This document shows, piece by piece, positions 26,449 to 36,000 of a DNA stretch of 64,000 nucleotides. Made by a program: the position numbers and the translations under genes. The notes below the pieces were generated by a model that saw only the letters and a program-made list of their open reading frames with translations, searched no databases and had not been told where the DNA came from. Origin of the DNA: Pseudarthrobacter sulfonivorans (GTDB taxonomy: Bacteria > Actinomycetota > Actinomycetes > Actinomycetales > Micrococcaceae); assembly GCF_001484605.1 (NCBI RefSeq), contig NZ_CP013747.1, forward strand, positions 1,364,001 through 1,428,000. The letters are read 5' to 3'. Every line of letters begins with the position of its first letter. Position 1 is the first letter of the stretch.

Positions 26449-26521
26449 GCCCTCGTAGCTCAGTGGATAGAGCACGGCTCTCCTAAAGCCGGTGTCGTTG
26501 GTTCGATTCCAATCGAGGGCA
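26449..26521 (+). tRNA. tRNA-Arg (anticodon CCT)
   Basis: A full cloverleaf is visible: the acceptor GCCCTCG pairs with CGAGGGC, with discriminator A at 26521. The D arm is GCTC/GAGC, the anticodon stem CGGCT/AGCCG has loop CTCCTAA with anticodon CCT at 26482-26484, and the T arm GTTGG-TTCGATT-CCAAT is complete. It reads AGG codons. CCA is not encoded. Confidence 0.96.
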
Positions 26522-26522
26522 C

Positions 26523-26999
26523 TTGAATCTTCCGTCACCGGAGTTTGACCTCCGCGCCTACCTGCTCGGCCCCTCGCCGGCCAGGAACCTCTCCATTCAG
26601 GGAAGCTGGGCCGTTGAACGGCAGCTGCTGGACCGGTCAACGGGCACCCACGGAACCTTTGCCGGCGTCGTACGTTTTTCCCCTACGGACGACGGCGGCC
26701 TGGCCTTCCGTGAAGAAGGCACCATGCGCTGGCCCACCTTTACCGGCCCTGCCTCGCGTGAATACGTCCTGAAACCCGCTGACCGGCCCGACGCCCTGGA
26801 CGTATTTTTTGCCGACGGGCGGCCCTTCCACCGGATGAGTTTCACGCCGGAGGCCAGCCAGGACCGGCACTGGTGCGATCCCGATACGTACCGCGTGGCC
26901 TACAACTACGAAGGCCCTGACACGTTCAGTTACACGTGGGATGTGACCGGCCCGCGCAAGGACCTGCTGCTGACGTCCGCCCTGAAGCGTCAGGTCTGA
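26523..26999 (+). CDS. DUF6314-family protein
   Basis: A 158-residue cytosolic protein with a lipocalin-like beta pattern: LLGPSPARNLSIQGSWAVERQLLDR, FREEGTMRWPTFTGPASREYVLKP, FFADGRPFHRMSF and the ending HWCDPDTYRVAYNYEG...YTWDVTGPRKD. I recognise it as DUF6314; function unknown. The only usable start is TTG at 26523, one base after the tRNA, so there is no room for a ribosome-binding site outside the tRNA. The Nudix gene follows 33 bases later on the same strand. Confidence 0.78.
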   Translation: MNLPSPEFDLRAYLLGPSPARNLSIQGSWAVERQLLDRSTGTHGTFAGVVRFSPTDDGGLAFREEGTMRWPTFTGPASREYVLKPADRPDALDVFFADGRPFHRMSFTPEASQDRHWCDPDTYRVAYNYEGPDTFSYTWDVTGPRKDLLLTSALKRQV

Positions 27000-27032
27000 A
27001 GCGGCTGGTCTGAACAGGCTAGGCTCGGTACC

Positions 27033-27452
27033 GTGAAAGCCCGCATTGTTGTCTCCGCCGTCTGTGTCTTCGACGACGCCGGCCGGCTCCTGACCTTCCG
27101 CAAGCGCGGCACCAGCATGTTTATGCACCCCGGCGGCAAGCCAGAAGCCGGTGAAACCGCCGTCCACGCCGCTGCGCGGGAACTTCAGGAGGAAGTGGGG
27201 ATCGTGGTGGATCCGCGCGAGCTGGAGCTGATGGGCGTCTGGATCGCCGACGCCGCCAACGAGGCGGCCACGGACATTGAAGCCACCGTGTTTACGGCAC
27301 CGGGAACCTGGACGGCGCACCCGTCAGCTGAAATCGCCGAAATCCGCTGGCTGGACCTGGCTGCGCTGGACCGCGGCGCGCCGCCGCCCGCGGACCTCGC
27401 CCCGCTGCTGACGGACCACATCCTGCCGGAACTGGCCGCGCTGCGCCGCTGA
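27033..27452 (+). CDS. Nudix hydrolase
   Basis: A 139-residue hydrolase of nucleoside-diphosphate-linked compounds. The Nudix box GGKPEAGETAVHAAARELQE continues EVGI (residues 34-57) and contains the canonical REL-EE-G core. The start is GTG at 27033. It follows the DUF6314 gene, and this pairing may be functional. Substrate (oxidised nucleotide or other) cannot be told from sequence. Confidence 0.9.
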   Translation: MKARIVVSAVCVFDDAGRLLTFRKRGTSMFMHPGGKPEAGETAVHAAARELQEEVGIVVDPRELELMGVWIADAANEAATDIEATVFTAPGTWTAHPSAEIAEIRWLDLAALDRGAPPPADLAPLLTDHILPELAALRR

Positions 27453-27461
27453 GGGGTGGGT

Positions 27462-29375
27462 CTAGTACTCCGGAACGGCTTCCGCTGCTACGGCCGAGGC
27501 CTCGGCGAACTGCGTCTGGTAGAGCTCGGCGTACCGGCCGTCGGCGGCCAGCAGTTCCGTGTGGTTCCCGCGCTCCACGATCCGCCCGTCCTCCACCACC
27601 AGGATGACGTCGGCGGCACGGATGGTGGACAGCCGGTGGGCAATCACGACGGCGGTGCGCCCCTCGAGCGCGGCGCCCAGGGCCGCCTGCACGGCGGCTT
27701 CGTTCGTGGAGTCGAGGGCGGCGGTGGCCTCGTCGAGGATGACCACCCGGGGCTGGGAAATCAGCAGCCGGGCGATGGTGAGGCGCTGGCGTTCACCGCC
27801 TGAGAGCCGGTAACCGCGCTCCCCCACTACAGTGTCCAGGCCGTCTGGCAGGGACCGGATCATGGTTTCCAGGCGGGCCTGCCGGATGGCGTCCCACATG
27901 TCCTCTTCGGTGGCGTCCGGCCGGGCAAGCCGGAGGTTGGAAGCGATGGATTCGTGGAAGAGGTGTCCGTCCTGGGTGACCATCCCCAGTGTGTCCCGCA
28001 GGGAATCGAAGGTGGCGTCCCGGACGTCCAGCCCCGAGCCGGGTAGGGTGCCGCCGAGCCGCACGGCGCCGGAATCGACGTCGTACAGCCGGGAAAGCAG
28101 CTGCGCGATGGTGGACTTTCCGGCACCGGAGGAACCCACCAGGGCGACGGTCTGCCCGGGTTCCACCCGGAAACTGATGCCATGCAGCACCTCTTCGCCG
28201 CCGCGGGTGTCCAGCGTGGACACTTCCTCGAGCGAGGCCAGCGAGACCTTGTCCGCCGAGGGGTAGGCGAAGCGAACGTCGTCAAACTCCACCGAAACGT
28301 TTCCCGGCGGGATGGCCACGGCGTCGGGCTTCTGCTGGATCAGGGGCTTGAGGTCCAGGATCTCGAAAACCCGCTCGAAGCTGACCAGGGCACTCATGAT
28401 TTCCACGCGGGCATTGGACAGGGCGGTGAGCGGGGCGTAAAGGCGGGTCAGCAGCAGTGCCAGCACCACCACGTCACCCGCGGCGAGCTGCCCGCCAATG
28501 GCCAGCCAGCCGCCCAGGCCGTAGACCAGGGCCAAGGCGAGTGCGGACACCAGCGTCAGCGCGGTGACGAAGGTGAACTGCAGCATGGCCGTTCGGACGC
28601 CGATGTCCCGGACGCGGCCGGCCCGGACAGCGAACTCGCGGGATTCCTCGTCCGGGCGGCCGAAGAGCTTGACGAGCGTGGCGCCCGGAGCGGAGAAGCG
28701 CTCGGTCATCTGGGTGCCCATGGCCGCGTTGTGGTTTGCCGCCTCACGGCGCAGGTCCGCAAGCTTGGAGCCCATCCGGCGGGCAGGGATCAGGAAGATC
28801 GGCAGCAGGATCATGGCGAGCACGGTGACCTGCCAGGACGTCCCGAGCATCACGATCAGCGTCAGGATCAGTGCCACCACGTTGCTGACCACGCCGGACA
28901 GCGTGCCGGCGAAGGCGGACTGCGCGCCGATGACGTCGTTGTTCAGGCGGCTGACCAGTGCGCCGGTGCGGGTGCGGGTGAAGAACGCGATGGGCATCTT
29001 CTGCACATGGTCAAAGACCCTGGTGCGCAGGTCCACGATCACGCCTTCGCCGATGTTGGACGAAAGCCAGCGGCTCACCAGTCCCAGGCCGGCTTCGGCA
29101 ACGGCCACCACGGCGATCAGCAGCGCCAGCCGGATCACTTCGTCTGTACCCGCCTTGGCCACGATGGCATCAACCACCTGGCCGGCCAGCACGGGCGTGG
29201 CCACGGCCAGGAACGCCATCACAATGGACAGCGCCACAAACGCGATCAGCTTTGTCCGGTGCGGGCGGGCGAAGCCCAGGACCCGTTTCAGGGTGGCCTT
29301 GGAGAAGGGCTGGGAGCCGTTCTTGGCCCGGGAGATGTTGTACAGGGAGTGCCAGGCGACGCCATCCATGCTCAT
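27462..29375 (-). CDS. ABC exporter, fused permease and ATPase
   Basis: A 637-residue half-transporter that should work as a dimer in the membrane. Residues 30-330 hold six membrane helices of the ABC1 exporter type. The C-terminal ATPase has Walker A VGSSGAGKST, signature LSGGERQRL, Walker B RVVILDEAT and the H-loop VIAHRLST. Its ATG overlaps the ABC-F stop codon as ATGA, so the two are translationally coupled. Resistance or lipid export is likely for this MsbA/LmrA-like group; the substrate is unknown. Confidence 0.93.
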   Translation of the reverse strand: MSMDGVAWHSLYNISRAKNGSQPFSKATLKRVLGFARPHRTKLIAFVALSIVMAFLAVATPVLAGQVVDAIVAKAGTDEVIRLALLIAVVAVAEAGLGLVSRWLSSNIGEGVIVDLRTRVFDHVQKMPIAFFTRTRTGALVSRLNNDVIGAQSAFAGTLSGVVSNVVALILTLIVMLGTSWQVTVLAMILLPIFLIPARRMGSKLADLRREAANHNAAMGTQMTERFSAPGATLVKLFGRPDEESREFAVRAGRVRDIGVRTAMLQFTFVTALTLVSALALALVYGLGGWLAIGGQLAAGDVVVLALLLTRLYAPLTALSNARVEIMSALVSFERVFEILDLKPLIQQKPDAVAIPPGNVSVEFDDVRFAYPSADKVSLASLEEVSTLDTRGGEEVLHGISFRVEPGQTVALVGSSGAGKSTIAQLLSRLYDVDSGAVRLGGTLPGSGLDVRDATFDSLRDTLGMVTQDGHLFHESIASNLRLARPDATEEDMWDAIRQARLETMIRSLPDGLDTVVGERGYRLSGGERQRLTIARLLISQPRVVILDEATAALDSTNEAAVQAALGAALEGRTAVVIAHRLSTIRAADVILVVEDGRIVERGNHTELLAADGRYAELYQTQFAEASAVAAEAVPEY

Positions 29376-31036
29376 CGCTGTTGCTCCGTTGCGTCTGCCA
29401 TCAGTTCAGTTACCGTTCCGTTGTCCACATTCCACCGGACATCCAGCCGCACGTTCTCGAGCAGCCTCCTGTCATGGGTTACTAACAGCAAAGCGCCCTC
29501 ATAACTTCCCAGCGCCTCTTCCAGCTGCTCGATGGCGGGCAGGTCCAGGTGGTTGGTGGGTTCGTCCAGGACCAGCAGATTCACCCCGCGGGCCTGCAGC
29601 AGCGCCAGCGCGGCGCGGGTGCGTTCGCCCGGCGACAGGGAATCAACGGGGCGGGTGGTGTGGTCCGCCTTCAGCCCGAACTTGGCCAGCAGCGTGCGGA
29701 CCTCCGCGGCCGTCAGGTCCGTGAGGACGGCTTCGACGGCGTCGGCAAGGTTGAGGTGGCCGGCCAGCAGTCCGCGGGCCTGGTCAATTTCGCCGATGGC
29801 CACCGAGGCGCCCATGGCGGCGTTGCCGGCGTCGGGCGCCTGTACGCCCAGGAGCAGGCGCAGCAGCGTCGACTTGCCGGCTCCGTTGGGGCCGGTGATG
29901 CCGATCCGCTCCCCCGCGTTGAGCTGCAGGTTCACCGGGCCCAGCGTGAAGCTTCCCTGCTTCACGACGGCGTCACGCAAGGTGGCCACCACCGCACTGG
30001 ACCGGGGCGCCTGGCCAATGGTGAACTGCAGCTGCCATTCCTTCCGCGGCTCCTCCACCACGTCCAGCCGGGCAATCCGGGATTCCATCTGCCGGACCTT
30101 CTGGGCCTGCTTTTCCGATGACTCGGTGCTGGCGGCCCGGCGGATCTTGTCATTGTCCGGGCTTTTCTTCATGGCGTTCCGCACGCCCTGGGAGCTCCAC
30201 TCGCGCTGGGTCCGGGCACGGGAGACCAGGTCTGCCTTGGTGGACGCGAACTCCTCGAACTTTTCCCTCGCGTGGCGCCGCGCCACCGCGCGCTCCTCCA
30301 GGAAGGCCTCATAGCCGCCGTCGTAGACCGCCACGGAATTCTGCGCCAGATCCAGTTCCACGATGGTGGTCACGCAGCGGGCCAGGAACTCGCGGTCATG
30401 GGACACCAGCACCACACCGCCGCGCAGTCCCTGCACAAACGCTTCCAGTTTGGCCAGGCCGGCCAGGTCAAGGTCGTTGGTGGGCTCGTCCAGCAGCACA
30501 ACGTCGAACCGGCTGAGCAGGAGCGCCGCGAGGGCCACGCGGGCGGCCTGGCCGCCGGAGAGCCCGGTCATAGGGGCGTCCGCGCCGGTGTCCAGCCCGA
30601 GGTCGGCAAGAACGGGCGGGATGCGTTCGTCGAGGTCTGCCGCGCCTGAAGCCATCCAGCGGTCAAAGGCCAGCGAGTAGGCGTCATCGGCGCCCGGTGC
30701 GCCGGAGCCCAACGCCTCGGCGGTGGACTCCATCTCCATGGTGGCTTGGGCGCAGCCGGTCCGGCGGGCGATGTAGCCGGCCACAGTCTCCCCGGCCACG
30801 CGCTCGTGTTCCTGAGGCAGCCAACCTACAAAGGCATCGGAGGGGGCGAGGCTGACGCTGCCGCCTTGGGGCTGGTCCACACCGGCCAGGAGGCGCAGCA
30901 GGGTGGACTTGCCGGCGCCGTTGGCGCCCACCACACCTACCACGTCGCCGGGGGCCACCGTGAGGGAAAGTTTGTCGAACAGCGTCCGGTGGTCGTGGCC
31001 GCCGGAAAGATCTTTGGCAACAAGGGTTGCAGTCAT
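29372..31036 (-). CDS. ABC-F family ATPase (ribosome-associated)
   Basis: A 554-residue soluble protein with two ABC domains and no membrane segments. Walker A motifs GANGAGKST and GPNGAGKST, signatures LSGGQAARVAL and LSPGERTRAAL, and Walker B segments VVLLDEPTNDLD and LLVLDEPTNHLD are all present. The inter-domain linker (residues about 250-330) is charged, as in ABC-F proteins. ATG 31036 (MTATLVAKDL) has AGGATGG upstream; an ATG at 31048 is an alternative. Such proteins act on the translating ribosome, some giving antibiotic resistance; coupling to an exporter supports that but does not prove it. Confidence 0.93.
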   Translation of the reverse strand: MTATLVAKDLSGGHDHRTLFDKLSLTVAPGDVVGVVGANGAGKSTLLRLLAGVDQPQGGSVSLAPSDAFVGWLPQEHERVAGETVAGYIARRTGCAQATMEMESTAEALGSGAPGADDAYSLAFDRWMASGAADLDERIPPVLADLGLDTGADAPMTGLSGGQAARVALAALLLSRFDVVLLDEPTNDLDLAGLAKLEAFVQGLRGGVVLVSHDREFLARCVTTIVELDLAQNSVAVYDGGYEAFLEERAVARRHAREKFEEFASTKADLVSRARTQREWSSQGVRNAMKKSPDNDKIRRAASTESSEKQAQKVRQMESRIARLDVVEEPRKEWQLQFTIGQAPRSSAVVATLRDAVVKQGSFTLGPVNLQLNAGERIGITGPNGAGKSTLLRLLLGVQAPDAGNAAMGASVAIGEIDQARGLLAGHLNLADAVEAVLTDLTAAEVRTLLAKFGLKADHTTRPVDSLSPGERTRAALALLQARGVNLLVLDEPTNHLDLPAIEQLEEALGSYEGALLLVTHDRRLLENVRLDVRWNVDNGTVTELMADATEQQR

Positions 31037-31114
31037 AGGTTGGTCCATCCTCTCGCCGCCGCCCGGCCGGAGGAGCCCGCCTGAATCGGCCCGAAACTGC
31101 GGTGAATCCGCAAT

Positions 31115-31190
31115 GTGCCGCCCCGAAAAGTGCCGGGGCACTAAAGAGCCCGCCGGTCCGGACTTGGGGGGTGTACGGACCAACGGGCTC
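31115..31190 (-). promoter_or_regulatory. Structured 5' leader of the ABC-F gene (possible attenuator)
   Basis: Two potential hairpins precede the gene. One pairs GGACCAACGGGCTC (31177-31190) with GAGCCCGCCGGTCC (31146-31159), a 14-base stem with two G-U pairs when read as minus-strand RNA, followed by UUU. The other is built on GTG-CCCCG / CGGGG-CAC at 31115-31141. The leader is about 150 bases. Attenuation control is known for several ABC-F genes; here it is inference. Confidence 0.4.
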
Positions 31191-31288
31191 GACCATCAAG
31201 CATAGTCGACTCAGCACGCCGCACCAAACTGCCTCCGAAAGGTCAGGCTAAAATCAAAAGGCAATCATCCGTTCAGCAGAGAGCCGAT

Positions 31289-32035
31289 ATGCCAATTCCT
31301 GCCAAAGCGTTCCAGCGCTGGCTGCACGGCATCGCCCCCAACACGAGCACGTCCGATATCTGCCGCGTCTCCGGCATCAAGCGGACCACCCTTGCCCAGC
31401 AGCTTGTCCGGGGCAAGGTGGCAGAGACTACGGTGGTGAGCATCAGCCGGGCGTACAACGTCAATCCCGTTTCGGCGCTGGCGGCGTTCGACGCCTACAG
31501 CCAGCTCACGGACACGCGCCCGCCCAGCAGGTCCGAACTGGTCAGCCAGATCTCCACCCCGGACCTCCTGCGGGCAGTTTTGGCCCGTTCCGCCGCGGAC
31601 CCAGGCGGCGTGCCGGCGGCTGCCGCGCCGGCCGGTTCGTCCGTGTTGGAGCCGGCCCCGCACGCCACCTCGGTCAAGAACTGGGTGGAGGCCATCGACG
31701 ACGGCGAGCTGCGGCACCGGGTCTCCGCCGCCACCGGAATCGCTCCGCAGAACTATTCGGCACAACTGAGCGCAAACCGGCTGGCTCCGGAGCTGGCGGT
31801 TGCCACCTCCCTTGCCGCCGGCGTCGCCCCGGCCAGCGGCCTCGTGGCCACCGGGCTGGTCACGGAGGCGGAGGCCGGCTGGCCTCCCGGAGCCCGGCAG
31901 GCCGCCCTGGACAGCCTGTCCGACGGCGAGCTGACCACCTTGGCCGGTGACCGGCTGCAGACTCTCGGCAGGGCCCTCCGCCGGCAGGAACATGACCACG
32001 AGAAAACCGAAAAGATCTGGGAGAACCTGGGATGA
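31289..32035 (+). CDS. Helix-turn-helix regulator-like protein paired with a 7-TM protein
   Basis: A 248-residue soluble protein. The N-terminal 60 residues read as an HTH: TSTSDICRVSGIKRTTLAQQLVRGKVAETTVVSISRAYNV, similar in layout to XRE domains. The remainder is Ala-rich with a KNWVEAIDDGELRHRVSAATGIA segment and a charged C-terminal helix. I do not recognise the C-terminal domain. Its stop overlaps the next gene's ATG, so the pair is coupled. It probably regulates itself and its partner. Confidence 0.7.
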   Translation: MPIPAKAFQRWLHGIAPNTSTSDICRVSGIKRTTLAQQLVRGKVAETTVVSISRAYNVNPVSALAAFDAYSQLTDTRPPSRSELVSQISTPDLLRAVLARSAADPGGVPAAAAPAGSSVLEPAPHATSVKNWVEAIDDGELRHRVSAATGIAPQNYSAQLSANRLAPELAVATSLAAGVAPASGLVATGLVTEAEAGWPPGARQAALDSLSDGELTTLAGDRLQTLGRALRRQEHDHEKTEKIWENLG

Positions 32036-32769
32036 TCGAAATCCTCCAGTGGTCCACGCTGACTGTCTGCGGCCTGGTGGCCGTCGCGAGGGTTCCCAGT
32101 GCCGTGAGGGGGAGGAACCGGACACTCTTCTACATCTTTGCGCTGATGACGCTCGCCATCCTGCTCAGCATCCAGGCACCGTACCTTGCCATCGACCAGG
32201 CGCTCGGCGGTGTTAATGTGGCCAACCTCCTGCTCCGCTTTGTCATCTTCGCCGCTATTTTCTTCGTGGGCATCCGCGTCACCCGGGGCTTTGGGGCCGA
32301 CGACGCCTACCGGCTGCTAGCCGGACGGATCGGAATGGCTGTGCTGGGCCTGACCTCGCTGATGGTGGTGGTTGTGTTCCTGATGATGGACACGGCGGGG
32401 TCCTCCGCGGGCATGGGCTCGGTGTCAGCCAAGGACGCCCGGCACGGACTGCTGGCTGAGTACTACGGTGCCGCAGGCCGCGCCTACCCTGCGTACGTTT
32501 CGCTGGTCCTGCTGCCTGCCATGGTGCGGGCCTGCCGGAGCACTTTTCCGCTCTTGGTCCGGGTAGCGGCATTCCTGCTTGCCCTCGGAGCGGTTGCCAT
32601 TGGCGCGAGCCTGTTGTTCCCGGCGCTCCCACCGGCGTTGAATTCAGTGGAGTTTGTCATCAACTACACAGCCGTCCTATGTTTTGTCATCGGCCTGGCG
32701 CTGATCTGGGTAGCCAAGCTGCGGTCCGGGCAGAATGAGCCGAGACAAAAGACTTCTACTGCAAAGTAG
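32032..32769 (+). CDS. Seven-helix membrane protein (MAB_1171c-like)
   Basis: A 245-residue protein with about seven hydrophobic helices (for example IFALMTLAILLSI, LLLRFVIFAAIFFVGI, VLGLTSLMVVVVFLMM, CFVIGLALIWVAKL) and short loops. The DDAYRLLAGR segment sits on the cytosolic side after helix 3. The combination with an HTH gene overlapping by four bases resembles the MAB_1171c-type membrane-protein/XRE pairs I recall from other actinobacteria. Sensing and signal relay to the HTH protein is inferred; no ligand is known. Confidence 0.75.
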   Translation: MIEILQWSTLTVCGLVAVARVPSAVRGRNRTLFYIFALMTLAILLSIQAPYLAIDQALGGVNVANLLLRFVIFAAIFFVGIRVTRGFGADDAYRLLAGRIGMAVLGLTSLMVVVVFLMMDTAGSSAGMGSVSAKDARHGLLAEYYGAAGRAYPAYVSLVLLPAMVRACRSTFPLLVRVAAFLLALGAVAIGASLLFPALPPALNSVEFVINYTAVLCFVIGLALIWVAKLRSGQNEPRQKTSTAK

Positions 32770-33022
32770 CCTTCAGACTTTCACAAAATCATTAGACATG
32801 GCACAATCATGAATGTGTGAAGTTGGGTGCCGGTGTTCGCGAACGGGGATAGATTCCTGGACGCTGGGCCCGTTGAGTCTTTGCATTCTTTGGGGGGATG
32901 AGTGGTGGCGGGCCGTTGGGGACCGCCCCCACTCAGCCATTTAACGGCCAGGTCCCATTTCGGCCCCGCCCGCGTGCTGACCCACCCGCGTGCTGACCGG
33001 ACAGCTGGCATCCATGCCGCAC
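32770..33022. other. Intergenic region with palindrome, hairpin and direct repeat
   Basis: This 253-base gap between convergent genes holds a perfect palindrome GTTCGCGAAC (32835-32844), inverted arms GGCCGTT/AACGGCC (32911-32917, 32943-32949) around a TGGGG/CCCCCA inner stem that may terminate both genes, and a direct repeat CCCGCGTGCTGACC with 17-base period (32969-32999). A 32-codon frame from ATG 32898, behind GGGGGG, is possible but unsupported. Confidence 0.4.
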
Positions 33023-36000
33023 CTAGCGCGCGAACCTCAGGGTCACCAGCTGGAACGGGCGCAGCGAAAGCTCCACCGACTGCTCTGCTGCGGCAGTGTT
33101 GACGCCCGGCGCGTCGGTTGCGCGCTCCAGCAGGTCCGTGGCCAGGATGGCCGTGACCGGGAAGTTGGCCGTGAGCACACCGGCGGACCGCTGCCCCAGG
33201 GACTCATAAAGGCGGACCACAACATCGCCCGATCCGTCTTCGGCAAGCTTGACCGCCTCGATGACCAGGGCCGGGTTGTCCACGAAGAACAGCGGCTCCA
33301 CGCCGCGGGCGCCCTTCACCAGCCGGGGTGCAAGGTTGGTGCGGTACCCCTCCTCCACGGCGTCGGCGATCCCGGCTCCGGGGCGGATGGTAACGGTCAG
33401 TTCCTGGTGGCCCCGGTCCGCCGTCGGGTCCGGGAACTTGGGTGCCCGCAACAGGGAGAGACGCACCGAGGTGGTGGTCCCGCCGTCGGAATCGCGCACG
33501 CTCCTGGTGACATCGTGCCCGTAAGTGGCGCCGTTGGAAATCGCGACGCCGTAGCCGGGCTCGGCCACGTGGATCCAGCGGTGCGCGCAGATCTCGAACT
33601 TGGCGGCCTCCCACGAGGTGTTGACATGCGTGGGGCGGAAGACATGGCCGAACTGGGTCTCCGAGGCGGAGCGGTCCGCCCTGACGTCCAGCGGAAAGCC
33701 CAGCTTGAGCAGTTTCTCGCTCTCCTGCCACTCAACGGTGGTGGTGATGGTGAGGGAGCCGCTTCCGGCATCCAGCGTGATCCGCTGGGTGAGCGGTGAC
33801 GTGCCGGCGACCCGCTCCACCACCACAACGGCACTGGTTCCGGCGTGCTCCACCCGGATGGCCTGCGCCGCCGTGAGGGCGGTGACGTTGCGGCGGTAGA
33901 ACTCATCGATGTCCCACGCGTCCCACTCGTTGGGCGTGTCCCGGTGCAGTTCCAGCAGGTTGCCGCGGGCTCCGGGAGCGATGGCTTCCCGTCCCGTGGC
34001 GTAGTCGGTGAGGGAGGCAATCAGGCCATCGGCATCCAGGACAGCCCGGATGATGCCGTTGTCCAGCACGTAACCGCCATCCAGAGCGGTTGCCTGAACC
34101 GGCTGGCCGGTCGGCGAAAGCTCTGCGGCAGCCAAGGCAGGAACGCCGTTGCGCGTGTGCGGTGCGGCGTTGAGCAGGAACGTCCGCGACCCCTCGCCGA
34201 GGAGCACGGCCGCTGCCTGCCCAATGAGGGTTTCGAGGCTGACGCTGATGGCGGCGTAGTTTCGTTCCGCGTCCTGGTGGACCCAGGCGATGGAGCTGCC
34301 GGGCAGGATGTCGTGGAACTGCTGCAGCAGCACCAGCCGCCAGAGCCGCTTCAGCTCTGCTGCCGGGTACTCGAAGGAACCGGCGCCGCGGACAGCAGCG
34401 GTGGCACACCAGAGTTCGGCCTCGCGGAGCAGGTGTTCGCTGCGCCGGTTGCCGCGTTTGGTCTGGGCCTGGCTGGTGTAGGTGCCGCGGTGGAGTTCCA
34501 GGTACATCTCGCCCACCCAGACCGGCAGGGAGGAATACTCGCGCTCCGCCTGCGCGAAGAAACTCTCCGCCGAGCCCACCCTGACCTTGGGCGAGCCTTC
34601 GAGGTCGGCGGTGCGGCTGGCGGCAGCCAGCATTTCCCGTGTAGGCCCTCCCCCGCCGTCGCCGTAGCCGAACGGCACGAGCGAGGTGTTCCCGCGCCCG
34701 TGGTCGCGGAAGTTCCGCTCGGCGTGCGCCAGTTCGCGTCCGCTGAGCTCGGCGTTGTAAGTGTCAACGGGCGGGAAGTGCGTGAACAGCCGGGTTCCGT
34801 CGATGCCCTCCCAGTTGAAGGTATGGTGCGGCATGCGGTTGACCTGGTTCCACGAGATCTTCTGCGTGAGGAACCAGCGGCTGCCCGCCGCCTTGACGAT
34901 CTGCGGCAGGGCCGCGGAGTAGCCGAAGGAATCCGGGAGCCAGGCTTCGCGGCATTCGACGCCGAACTCGTCGAGGAAGAAGTTCTTGCCCTCAATGAAC
35001 TGCCGGGCCATCGCCTCGCCGCCGGGCATGTTCGTGTCCGACTCGACCCACATGCCGCCCACCGGAACGAACTGCCCGGCCTTGACCTTCTCCCGGATCC
35101 GGCCGAAAAGCTCGGGGTAGAACTCCTTCATCCAGGCCAGCTGCTGGGCTGAGGAGCAGGAGAACACAAAGCCCGGATCCTCATCCATCAGCGCCACCAC
35201 GTTGGAGAACGTCCGGGCACATTTGCGGATGGTCTCGCGCACCGGCCAGAGCCAGGCGGAATCGATGTGGGCGTGGCCCGTAGCCACCAGCTGGTGGGCG
35301 GAAGCGTAGGCGGGCCTGGACAGGGCCTCGGCCAGGGTTGCCCGCCCGGCTGCGGCGGTGCCCGGGACGTCGTCGGGATCCATCTGGTCCATCATGCGCT
35401 CCAGCGCGCGGAGGATCTCATGGCGCCGCGGCTGCTCCGGGGGGAGCTCGTGCATCAGCCCGGCGAGGGTCCAGATGTCCTGCTGGAGTTCCCAGACAGT
35501 CTGGTTGAGTTCGGCGATGGCGATCCTGCCCAGCCGGTACTGCGGCGCCGTGCCTGCCGTTTCCTTGTCCCCGTAGGGTGTGGCGGCGAAGGTCCAGCCC
35601 TGCGCCATGTCCGGGTTGGCGGCCGCTTCAACATAGAAGTCAACGGATATGCCGCTGCCCAGGAGCTTCAGGGGAATGTACTGGTTGCGGGGCGAAATGG
35701 CCTTGATGATAGTGCCGTCCGGGCGCCAGGCGATTCCCTCGCACTGGAATCCGGGGGCTTCGTTGATGAAGCCAAGGTCCACCACGATTTCCACCGCGGT
35801 GTCCGGCCCCGTGCCCCAGGCCTCCGGGACGTCGCCCTGCAGGCGCAGCCACTTGGTGCCCCACGGCTGGCCCCAGGCAGCACCGTGTTCCTGCGGCGTG
35901 AAGTGATTCCGCAGGGCTTCCATCACTGACACAGGCTCGCCGGGCGCATCCCAGCTGCTCAGGTTCAGCGGAACAGTGCGGGCGTAAACAGCGGGAATGA

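Noticed and set aside
30684..31196. A leader peptide frame starting MVEPVGPY before the ABC-F gene
   Set aside because: It does not stop before the gene but runs on for 170 codons in a shadow frame, so it is not a typical short leader.
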